Shown here in pieces: positions 1-5,207 of a DNA stretch of 9,641 bases. The position numbers and the translations under genes were made by a program. Position 1 is the stretch's first letter, and every line of letters begins with the position of its first letter. The stretch spans positions 1 to 9,641 of the forward strand of contig CADBKB010000086.1 of the NCBI GenBank assembly GCA_902795095.1. The letters run 5' to 3'. The notes beneath the pieces are model-generated. The model did no database searches. It saw only the letters and a list, made by a program, of their open reading frames with translations, and had not been told where the DNA came from. This DNA comes from Oscillospiraceae bacterium. Its GTDB lineage: Bacteria > Bacillota_A > Clostridia > Oscillospirales > Oscillospiraceae.

Positions 1-14
1 CAATGATTCCCAAC

Positions 15-36
15 GGAGGCGTCCGGGGACGCCTCC
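15..36. repeat. GC-rich perfect inverted repeat (hairpin)
   Basis: Bases 15-24 and 27-36 are perfect reverse complements (GGAGGCGTCC / GGACGCCTCC). As RNA this would be a 9-bp stem with a CGGG loop. There is no T-run on either side, so it is not a typical rho-independent terminator. It lies outside the apparent end of the neighbouring insertion sequence and may belong to a gene to the left of the window. I assign no function. Confidence 0.4.
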
Positions 37-60
37 CTGCGGGCGCGATCGGATAATCAT

Positions 61-83
61 AACCACCGGCCGTGCCGGTGGTT
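61..83. repeat. Subterminal hairpin, IS200 right end (RE)
   Basis: AACCACCGGC (61-70), loop CGT, GCCGGTGGTT (74-83): a perfect 10-bp stem. The same stem with loop ACA recurs at 766-788. In the IS200/IS605 family, TnpA binds such end hairpins as single-stranded DNA and cuts at a nearby site chosen by a short guide sequence. The role is inferred from the family. Confidence 0.8.
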
Positions 84-85
84 TG

Positions 86-166
86 CACAAGCCCCCTTGG
101 GGCATGTCCCGGGCCGAGCCTATAGGCTCATCGTATAGTCTGCCAACCGCGCAGCTTTCCCGGGCT
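86..166. other. IS200 noncoding 3' region with clustered palindromes
   Basis: This stretch between the RE hairpin and the end of tnpA has no gene. It contains a 5-bp hairpin GCCCC-CTT-GGGGC (91-103), a perfect 14-bp palindrome GAGCCTATAGGCTC (116-129), two CCCGGG sites (108-113 and 159-164), and a segment (138-152) that is the reverse complement of 694-708 with one mismatch. It is probably the structured RE and 3' untranslated region of the element. Confidence 0.5.
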
Positions 167-185
167 GCCCCTAAAGGGGCTTTTT
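167..185 (+). terminator. Short hairpin with T5, terminator-like on plus strand
   Basis: GCCCC (167-171), loop TAAA, GGGGC (176-180), then TTTTT (181-185). The T-run follows the stem on the plus strand, so it would stop transcription entering the element from the left, opposite to tnpA. The stem is only 5 bp, so it is probably weak. The T-run overlaps the tnpA stop codon (184-186). Confidence 0.45.
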
Positions 186-663
186 ATCTTTTGCCTTCTT
201 TTACTGGCTCACCCGTAAACGGGTCGACGTACTCTTTTATACTCATCTGGTCTTCCGTATAATCTTCCTGCAGCTGGTTCCTTATGTACTGTTCTATCGC
301 ACGCTTATTTCGACCTACCGTGCTTACATAATACCCTCTGCACCAAAAATGTCGGTTCCCATATTTGTACTTAAGATTTGCATACTTCTCATATATCATT
401 AAACTGCTCTTCCCTTTTAGATATCCCATTATCTGGGATACACTGTACTTTGGCGGGATGGATAACAGCATATGGATATGGTCTTTGCATGCTTCTGCTT
501 CTATTATCTCTACTCCTTTGTACTCGCACAACTTCCGCAGCATCTGTCCTATATCCATCTTTATCTTTCCGTAGATTATCTGTCTCCTATATTTGGGAGC
601 AAATACTATATGGTATTTACATTCCCACTGCGTGTGTGCTAAACTACTTGTGTCAAGTTTCAT
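184..663 (-). CDS. tnpA: IS200/IS605 family transposase TnpA (Y1 HUH)
   Basis: Single-strand DNA transposase of 159 aa, the usual size for the family. The HUH metal-binding motif is H62-I63-H64, within the sequence DHIHMLL. The catalytic tyrosine is most likely Y126, in IEQYIRNQ. The N-terminal segment HIVFAPKYRRQ (residues 18-28) is also typical. Family members cut and rejoin single-stranded DNA through a 5'-phosphotyrosine intermediate, usually during replication. The ATG start at 663 is preceded by AAAGGAGG about 12 bases upstream. That site lies inside a long inverted repeat (675-732) and would be masked in the mRNA. No TnpB or other accessory gene accompanies it. The reading frame is complete with both catalytic motifs intact, so the element may be active. 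Its base composition is lower in GC than all neighbouring genes. Confidence 0.95.
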   Translation of the reverse strand: MKLDTSSLAHTQWECKYHIVFAPKYRRQIIYGKIKMDIGQMLRKLCEYKGVEIIEAEACKDHIHMLLSIPPKYSVSQIMGYLKGKSSLMIYEKYANLKYKYGNRHFWCRGYYVSTVGRNKRAIEQYIRNQLQEDYTEDQMSIKEYVDPFTGEPVKEGKR

Positions 664-741
664 CTGGACTTGATTCCTCCTTTGGTTTACTTTGCGTGGT
701 TGGCAGACCGCCTTTAGTCTACCAAAGGAGGATCCTTTTTT
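652..741 (+). ncRNA. Candidate antisense RNA to tnpA start region
   Basis: On the plus strand, opposite the tnpA start, a possible promoter reads TTTACA (616-621), an 18-bp spacer and TAAACT (640-645). Downstream, the 12-bp inverted repeat at 675-732 is followed by TTTTTT (736-741), which is terminator-like in this direction. The implied transcript of roughly 90 nt would cover the tnpA start codon and ribosome binding site. Salmonella IS200 encodes an antisense RNA in the same place. The promoter match is only moderate, so this is a hypothesis. Confidence 0.3.
675..732 (-). promoter_or_regulatory. tnpA leader stem-loop masking the Shine-Dalgarno site
   Basis: Bases 675-686 and 721-732 are a perfect 12-bp inverted repeat. 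In the tnpA mRNA the 3' arm contains the AGGAGG ribosome binding site, so folding buries it. The intervening loop can form a smaller AGAC/GTCT stem (705-708 with 717-720). Salmonella IS200 is known to repress tnpA translation with such a leader structure, and by analogy this does the same. The complementarity is seen directly; the function is inferred. Confidence 0.7.
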
Positions 742-765
742 CTATGCATAGCTAAAGCTTTTTGG

Positions 766-788
766 AACCACCGGCACAGCCGGTGGTT
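766..788. repeat. Subterminal hairpin, IS200 left end (LE)
   Basis: AACCACCGGC (766-775), loop ACA, GCCGGTGGTT (779-788): the same 10-bp stem as at 61-83 with a different loop. It lies upstream of tnpA and so marks the left end. On the plus strand it is followed by TTCTT, so it could also weakly block transcription arriving from inside the element. Confidence 0.8.
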
Positions 789-798
789 TTCTTGATAC

Positions 799-833
799 AA
801 AAAGGACCGCTGCAAGACGAGCTGCAGCGGTCC
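799..833 (-). terminator. Rho-independent terminator of lysW
   Basis: On the minus strand GGACCGCTGCA, an 8-nt loop and TGCAGCGGTCC form a perfect 11-bp stem (833-823 with 814-804), followed by TTTTT (803-799). It begins about 20 bases after the lysW stop codon and is oriented to end that transcript. Confidence 0.9.
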
Positions 834-853
834 CGGTTTATGATTTGTTGCGA

Positions 854-2482
854 TTATTCCTCGACCTTGACGGGCTTCTGGGTTTTCTTGAGCACGAACA
901 GGGTGGCGACGGTCAGCACCGCGCCGATGGGCAGCACCACCCAGGCGTTGGGCAGGAAGCCCGCGATGATGAAGCACACAAAGCTCAGAGCCGCCACGGT
1001 CAGCGCATAGGGCAGCTGGGTGGCCACGTGGTCCACATGGTTGCACTGGGCGCCGGCGGAGGACATGATGGTGGTATCGGAGATGGGCGAGCAGTGGTCG
1101 CCGCAGACGGCGCCGGCCAGGCAGGCGGACACGCCCACGAACAGCAGGGGGCTCGTCTCGGGGAAGATATTGGTGACGATGGGGATGAGGATGCCGAAGG
1201 TGCCCCAGGAGGTGCCGGTGGCAAAGCTCAGGGCCACGGCCACCAGGAAGATGACGGCGGGCAGGAAGGAGAACAGGCCGGCCGCGGCGGATTCCATAAC
1301 GCCGGCCACGAAGTACTTGGCGCCCAGCAGGCCGGTCATGTTCTTCAGGCTGGTGGCAAGGGTCAGGATCAGGATCGGCGGCACCATGGCGATGAAGCCC
1401 TGGGGCACGCACTGCATGGCTTCCTTGAAGCTCAGCACGCGGCGCAGGAGCATATAGGCCACGATGATGATCAGGGCGATGATGCCGCCCCAGGGCAGGC
1501 CGACGTAGGCGTCGGTGTTGCCGAAGGCGCCGATGAAGTCGCCGGCGTAGTCGCCGCCGAAGTAGCCGCCGACATAGAGCAGGCCGAACACGCAGGTCAC
1601 GATGAGGACGACCACCGGCAGCACCAGGTCGATCACACGGCCGCGGTTGGTGAGGGGCTGCTCGTCATTGGAGGCGATGTCCTCGGTGTTGCCGATGATG
1701 TCGCCCTTCCGGGCCTTGATCTCAAAGTCTGCCATCTTGCCGTAATCGAAGCCCATGACGGAGATGGCGATGATGAACACGAAGGTGAGCAGGGAGTAGA
1801 AGTTGAAGGGGATGGCCTTGACGAACAGCTGCAGGCCGGAGTAGGTCTCGCTGTCCACGCAGCCGGACACGGCGGCGGCCCAGGAGGAGATGGGGGCGAT
1901 CATGCACACCGGCGCGGCGGTGGCGTCGATGAGGTAGGCCAGCTTGACGCGGGAGATCTTCTTCTCATCGGTCAGCGGACGCATGACAGAGCCCACGGTG
2001 AGGCAGTTGAAATAGTCGTCGATGAAGATCAGCACGCCCAGCAGGAAGGTGGCCAGGGCGGCGCCGACCTTGGTCTTGATGTGGGTGGAGGCCCAGCGGC
2101 CGAAGGCCTGGGAGCCGCCGGCCCGGTTGACCAGGGCCACGATGATGCCCAGGATGACCAGGAAGACGAAGATGCCCGCGCTGTCGGCCACGGAGGCGAT
2201 CAGGCCGTCGTTGATGACCGCGTCCAGCGTGCCGGCGAACGAGAAGTTGCTGGCCATCAGACCGCCCAGGACCACGCCGACGAACAGGGAGGAATAGACC
2301 TCCTTGGTGATGAGCGCCAGCGCAATGGCCACGATGGGCGGGATCAGGGCCCAGAAGGTGCTGTACATGCGGCTGGGAGAATCCTCGGAGACGGGATTGT
2401 TCGCCGTGGTGACCGCACCGATGATGATGACCGCAAGGATGACCAGTGCGGCAACCAGTGCAAGAACGGATTTGCGTTTCAT
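854..2482 (-). CDS. lysW: NhaC-family transporter, predicted lysine transporter LysW
   Basis: Polytopic inner-membrane protein of 542 aa in the NhaC antiporter superfamily (Na+/H+ antiporter fold). Hydrophobic segments run throughout, from residues 5-25 to 508-531. Conserved family motifs are FIDDYFN (153-159), FATGTSWGTFGI (420-431) and GDHCSPISDTT (461-471). The family covers Na+/H+ antiporters and also solute transporters such as the malate/lactate antiporter MleN. The leader carries a lysine riboswitch, and comparative genomics (Rodionov and colleagues, 2003) named riboswitch-linked NhaC proteins LysW, predicted lysine transporters. Lysine is therefore the likeliest substrate, probably taken up with Na+ or H+ coupling. 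AGGAGA lies 8 bases before the ATG. It is a single-gene unit with its own promoter, riboswitch, attenuator and terminator. Family membership is secure; the substrate is inferred from the riboswitch. Confidence 0.88.
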   Translation of the reverse strand: MKRKSVLALVAALVILAVIIIGAVTTANNPVSEDSPSRMYSTFWALIPPIVAIALALITKEVYSSLFVGVVLGGLMASNFSFAGTLDAVINDGLIASVADSAGIFVFLVILGIIVALVNRAGGSQAFGRWASTHIKTKVGAALATFLLGVLIFIDDYFNCLTVGSVMRPLTDEKKISRVKLAYLIDATAAPVCMIAPISSWAAAVSGCVDSETYSGLQLFVKAIPFNFYSLLTFVFIIAISVMGFDYGKMADFEIKARKGDIIGNTEDIASNDEQPLTNRGRVIDLVLPVVVLIVTCVFGLLYVGGYFGGDYAGDFIGAFGNTDAYVGLPWGGIIALIIIVAYMLLRRVLSFKEAMQCVPQGFIAMVPPILILTLATSLKNMTGLLGAKYFVAGVMESAAAGLFSFLPAVIFLVAVALSFATGTSWGTFGILIPIVTNIFPETSPLLFVGVSACLAGAVCGDHCSPISDTTIMSSAGAQCNHVDHVATQLPYALTVAALSFVCFIIAGFLPNAWVVLPIGAVLTVATLFVLKKTQKPVKVEE

Positions 2483-2496
2483 GGCTTTTCTCTCCT

Positions 2497-2533
2497 AAAA
2501 CAAAATTGAGTCATGACAGCATCATGACTCAAT
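2497..2533 (-). terminator. Lysine riboswitch expression platform (attenuator hairpin)
   Basis: On the minus strand ATTGAGTCATGA (2533-2522), loop TGCTG, TCATGACTCAAT (2516-2505) make a perfect 12-bp stem, followed by a T-rich TTTGTTTT tract that ends just before the lysW ribosome binding site (2496-2491). It lies between the aptamer and the start codon, as expected for a transcriptional attenuator. The self-complementary hexamer TCATGA occurs in both arms and in the 3' arm of aptamer helix P1 (2551-2556), which allows mutually exclusive pairing. Confidence 0.85.
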
Positions 2534-2550
2534 ACAGAAGGTGTATCAGA

Positions 2551-2714
2551 TCATGACAGCTCTCCACTTGCGTGACAGTCCGCCGGATGTTCTCCGGCAG
2601 CCCGGCGCCGACGCCCCGGACGCGGCGCCAGTACCTCGGCGGGCTCCCCTTTCTGCACCCGGCCGTCCGGCCGCGGGCGGTGCATACTGATGTCGCTCGC
2701 TCCTCTATCATAAC
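2551..2714 (-). promoter_or_regulatory. Lysine riboswitch (L-box) aptamer
   Basis: Read on the minus strand, the leader has the L-box landmarks in order. P1 pairs ATGATAG (2711-2705) with CTGTCAT (2559-2553). The core AGAGGAGCGA and an AGTA turn follow. P2 is TGCACC/GGGTGCA. Then comes AAAGGGGAGCCCGCCGAGG, and P3 is GGCGCCG/CGGCGCC. P4 is GCCGGA-GAACA-TCCGGC. P5 is CAC-GCAA-GTG, inside the conserved ACTGTCA...GTGGAGAGCT segment. The L2 loop CCGGAC (2670-2665) is complementary over 6 nt to the L3 loop GTCCGG (2621-2616), matching the known kissing-loop contact. When lysine binds, this aptamer class stabilises P1 and favours the terminator, so lysW should be off at high lysine. Confidence 0.92.
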
Positions 2715-2724
2715 TATGTAATTC

Positions 2725-2752
2725 ATTATAGTATAAAAGTGTCGTTTGTCAA
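2725..2752 (-). promoter_or_regulatory. Sigma-A-type promoter of lysW
   Basis: On the minus strand the -35 is TTGACA (2752-2747) and the -10 is TATAAT (2730-2725), both full consensus, with a 16-bp spacer. Transcription should start near 2718, a few bases before riboswitch P1, giving a leader of about 235 nt. A perfect 12-bp palindrome, ACAGATATCTGT (2752-2763), abuts the -35 box. Confidence 0.9.
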
Positions 2753-2854
2753 CAGATATCTGTCAGCGATCCGGTAAAATCGCACAAAAATCCCGGGCAA
2801 TCCGTCGAACTGCGGCGCTTCGGCGCGCATAGGATGGATGCGGGAGGGATTTGC

Positions 2855-3103
2855 ATGAGGGAATACTGTTTTTCTTTTCGCTCCGTCACGGCGGCGCAGC
2901 GGGGTCTGCACGCCCTGGCCGGGGCGGGGATTCCGGCCTCCATGACCCGCACGCCGGCGCAGCTGGCCAAAAACGGCTGCGGCTACTGCCTGCGGCTGTC
3001 CGGGCGGTACGCCGCCTCCGCCGCGGCGCTGCTGCAGGGCGTGCAGGGGATCTGGCGATGCACGGAATCCGGCTACGAGGAGGCGGGCCGTGATCTACTT
3101 TGA
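2855..3103 (+). CDS. DUF3343 family protein, putative S/Se carrier
   Basis: Small protein of 82 aa from the ATG at 2855, preceded by GGGAGGG (2842-2848). An earlier in-frame ATG at 2834 lacks such a site. The length, the N-terminal pattern YCFSFRSVTAAQRG and the central TPAQL...GCGYCLRL segment match DUF3343, a family described as putative sulfur/selenium carrier-like. It has two cysteines in a CxxC arrangement (C42, C45); the first is at the conserved position and would be the carrier thiol. The gene overlaps the following cysteine desulfurase-type gene by 14 bases, so the two are likely translationally coupled. A persulfide or selenide might pass from the enzyme to C42. That role is inferred from family and context. 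Confidence 0.75.
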   Translation: MREYCFSFRSVTAAQRGLHALAGAGIPASMTRTPAQLAKNGCGYCLRLSGRYAASAAALLQGVQGIWRCTESGYEEAGRDLL

Positions 3104-4214
3104 CGCCGCCGCCACCACGCTCCGGAAGCCGCCCGGGGTGCGCCGGGCCGTCGCCCGGGCCATAGGGGAGCTTGCCAGCCCCGGCCGGGGCGGCTACCGC
3201 CAGGCGCAGCTGGCCGAGACGCAGATGTATGAATGCCGCGTCGCCGCCGCCGCGCTGTTCGGCTGCGAGCCGGAGCAGGCGGTCTTCACCATGAACGCCA
3301 CCCACGGCCTCAACATCGCCATCCGATCTCTGGTCCGCCGGGGCAGCCGCGCGGTGATCTCGGGCTTCGAGCACAACGCCGTGCGCCGGCCCCTGTACGC
3401 CCTCGGCGCAACGACCGTCGTGGCCGGCCGGACGCTGTTCGATCCCGCAGCCGTGCTCTCGTCCTTCGACCGGGCCGTCACCCGGGATACCGCCTGCGTG
3501 ATCTGCACCCATGTATCGAATGTCTTCGGCTTCATCCTGCCGCTGAAGGAGATCGCCGCGCTGTGCCGGGCCCGGGGGGTGCCGCTGATCGTGGACGCCT
3601 CCCAGTCGGCGGGGATCCTGCCGGTGTCTCTGCGGGATCTCGGCGCCCGCTTCATCGCCATGCCGGGGCACAAGGGCCTCTACGGTCCCCAGGGCACGGG
3701 TCTTCTGCTGTGCGCCGAGCCCGGCGAGCCCCTGCTCCGGGGCGGCACGGGCGTCCAGTCCCGTCTGGCGGAGATGCCCGCGGAGCTGCCCGAGCGCCAC
3801 GAGGCGGGCACGCCCAACGTCTGCGGCATCGCGGGCCTGCGCGCGGGGCTGGAATTCCTTCGCGCCTGCGCGCCGGGGGAGCTGGCCGCCCACGAGGCGG
3901 GGCTGTGCCGCCATCTGGCCGGTCTGCTGACCCGGCAGAGCGCGGTGGAATGCTTCTGCGGGCCGCCGGCATGCCAGTCCGGGGTGCTGTCGCTGCGCAT
4001 CCGGGATCTGGACGCGCAGGACGCCGCCCGGCTCCTTGCCGCCCGGGGCGTGGCGGTGCGCGCCGGCCTGCACTGCGCGCCGCTGGCCCACGAAAGCGCC
4101 GGCACGCTGGAGACCGGCACCCTGCGCCTGAGCTTCAGCGCCTTCAATACCCGCCGGGAAACGGAGGATTTTGCCGAAATTCTCCGCGAAACGGTCCAAT
4201 TGACGGCCCGCTGA
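3090..4214 (+). CDS. Cysteine desulfurase family protein (class V aminotransferase)
   Basis: PLP-dependent enzyme of 374 aa. The N-terminus IYFDAAATT is typical of the class. PLP-site residues seen are H95 (in FEHNAV), D169 (in VDASQ) with Q172, and Schiff-base lysine K195 (in PGHKGLYG). C329, in AGLHCAP, is placed as the catalytic cysteine that would take sulfur or selenium from cysteine or selenocysteine. It resembles the shorter unassigned desulfurase clade (TIGR01977 type) often found near DUF3343 and selenium-related genes, rather than IscS or SufS. The start is GTG, with GAGGAGG a few bases upstream, inside the end of the DUF3343 gene. No Fe-S scaffold or selD lies nearby, so the sulfur acceptor is unknown; the DUF3343 protein is the obvious candidate. 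Enzyme class is well supported, the physiological role is not. Confidence 0.88.
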   Translation: MIYFDAAATTLRKPPGVRRAVARAIGELASPGRGGYRQAQLAETQMYECRVAAAALFGCEPEQAVFTMNATHGLNIAIRSLVRRGSRAVISGFEHNAVRRPLYALGATTVVAGRTLFDPAAVLSSFDRAVTRDTACVICTHVSNVFGFILPLKEIAALCRARGVPLIVDASQSAGILPVSLRDLGARFIAMPGHKGLYGPQGTGLLLCAEPGEPLLRGGTGVQSRLAEMPAELPERHEAGTPNVCGIAGLRAGLEFLRACAPGELAAHEAGLCRHLAGLLTRQSAVECFCGPPACQSGVLSLRIRDLDAQDAARLLAARGVAVRAGLHCAPLAHESAGTLETGTLRLSFSAFNTRRETEDFAEILRETVQLTAR

Positions 4215-4234
4215 CAAAAAATGTGCTTTCGCAC

Positions 4235-4263
4235 TTGCTATTACGGCGTGTTTGCTCTATAAT
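4235..4263 (+). promoter_or_regulatory. Sigma-A-type promoter upstream of cdaA
   Basis: TTGCTA (4235-4240, 4 of 6 to consensus), a 17-bp spacer and a perfect TATAAT (4258-4263). The site lies in an AT-rich gap in an otherwise GC-rich region. Transcription should begin near 4270, leaving a leader of about 60 nt with a small ATGCC/GGCAT hairpin (4291-4308). It probably drives the cdaA operon. A small hairpin GTGC-TTTC-GCAC (4223-4234) just upstream is too weak to call a terminator for the preceding gene. Confidence 0.7.
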
Positions 4264-4331
4264 TATATAGATATAAGTATGGTTGATAGTATGCCCATTT
4301 TTAGGCATTCAAAGATAACGGGGAGAGCTTG

Positions 4332-5207
4332 ATGAAGATACTGCTGAATTCACTGCGGGAATACGCGAATCTGATTCCGCAGCCGGGAATCATGGATATC
4401 ATCGACATTCTGGTCGTGGCCTATCTGTTCTACCGGATCTTTATTCTGATCCGGCAGACGGCGGCGGCCAGGATCGCGCGCAGCATTCTGCTGATCCTGC
4501 TGGTATCCGGCCTGACCCGGCTGCTGCAGATGCACGCGCTGCACTACGTGCTGAGCTACGTGCTGGAGCTGGGCGGCTTCGCCCTGATCATCATTTTTCA
4601 GCCGGAGCTGCGGCGCGCTCTGGAGCGCATCGGCAGCAAGCGGATCCTCGGCCTGTTCTCCTCCCGCACCCAGTCCCCGGAGAACGAATACGTGATCGAC
4701 GAGGTCGTGCGCGCCTGTGACCAGATGTCCATCAAGCGCGTGGGCGCGCTGATCGTCTTCGAGCGCACCATCCCCCTGGACCAGTACTTCGCCTCCGGCA
4801 CGCTCATCGACGCCCGGGTCTCCGAGCAGCTGCTGTGCAATATTTTCTTCCCCAAGGCCGCCCTGCACGACGGCGCGCTGATCATCCGCAATGAGCGGGC
4901 TGTCGCCGCCGGCTGCGTGCTGCCCCTGACGGAGAATCCCCGGGTGAGCACCGACCTTGGCACCCGCCATCGCGCCGGCATCGGCATAAGCGAGGCCTCC
5001 GACGCCCTGGTGATCATCGTCTCCGAGGAGACGGGCACCATCTCCGTGGCGGACCAGGGCATGCTCAAGCGCCATCTGGCGCCCCAGACGCTCAAAAAGC
5101 TCCTGACCCAGGAGCTGCTCGACCAGGACAGTGCCGCCGCCCAGGGCATCGTGGGCTGGCTGCGCCGGCGCTTTGCATCGGAGGGACAAAACCATGAAAA
5201 AAAATAA
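4332..5207 (+). CDS. cdaA: Diadenylate cyclase CdaA (c-di-AMP synthase)
   Basis: Membrane enzyme of 291 aa that condenses two ATP into c-di-AMP, a messenger controlling potassium and osmolyte transport and cell-wall balance in Firmicutes. Three N-terminal membrane helices (about 22-42, 50-65 and 72-90) are followed by FQPELRRALE and the cytoplasmic DAC domain. Signature motifs are D180-G181-A182 (in LHDGALII) and R212-H213-R214 (in GTRHRAGIG). Length and layout match CdaA/YbbP. The ATG at 4332 is chosen over the in-frame TTG at 4329 because it gives better spacing from GGGGAGAG. The 3' end overlaps cdaR by 14 bases, the classic cdaA-cdaR pairing. The third usual operon member, glmM, is absent downstream here. 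Confidence 0.96.
   Translation: MKILLNSLREYANLIPQPGIMDIIDILVVAYLFYRIFILIRQTAAARIARSILLILLVSGLTRLLQMHALHYVLSYVLELGGFALIIIFQPELRRALERIGSKRILGLFSSRTQSPENEYVIDEVVRACDQMSIKRVGALIVFERTIPLDQYFASGTLIDARVSEQLLCNIFFPKAALHDGALIIRNERAVAAGCVLPLTENPRVSTDLGTRHRAGIGISEASDALVIIVSEETGTISVADQGMLKRHLAPQTLKKLLTQELLDQDSAAAQGIVGWLRRRFASEGQNHEKK

Larger units (their letters stand above)
61..788 (-). mobile_element. IS200-type insertion sequence (IS200/IS605 family, tnpA only)
   Basis: A single Y1 transposase gene on the minus strand lies between two near-identical subterminal hairpins, at 61-83 and 766-788. The span of about 730 bp fits solo IS200 elements, which carry tnpA and no tnpB. The internal part is visibly more AT-rich than the surrounding genes, which suggests recent acquisition. 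With tnpA on the minus strand, the left end (LE) is at the right side of the window and the right end (RE) at the left. Elements of this family make no target duplication and have no terminal inverted repeats, so the exact tips cannot be fixed from one copy and may lie some bases outside the hairpins. The element sits just downstream of the lysW terminator and breaks no recognisable gene. Confidence 0.88.

Noticed and set aside
742..751. Palindrome CTATGCATAG upstream of tnpA
   Set aside because: Ten bases, AT-rich, with no adjoining promoter boxes or second copy. Too little to call an operator.
845..2509. Long 554-aa open frame on the plus strand opposite lysW
   Set aside because: Its product is an unnatural Gly/His/Asp/Gln-rich string, it lies antisense to a clear transporter gene with family motifs, and it has no ribosome binding site. 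It is a GC-rich shadow frame.
2529..2726. 65-aa minus-strand open frame in the lysW leader
   Set aside because: It lies across the lysine riboswitch aptamer, whose conserved RNA landmarks explain the sequence better than coding.
2811..2829. UUCG-type hairpin upstream of the DUF3343 gene
   Set aside because: Short stem with a bulge in a GC-rich region and no T-run or conserved context. Chance folding is likely.
2886..4217. 443-aa antisense frame opposite the DUF3343 and desulfurase genes
   Set aside because: The composition is typical of high-GC antisense shadows, with no motifs and no plausible start site.
3233..4270. Overlapping 345-aa frame on the plus strand within the desulfurase gene
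   Set aside because: It is Arg/Pro/Gly-rich with no recognisable motif, while the 3090 frame has a full set of PLP-enzyme motifs.
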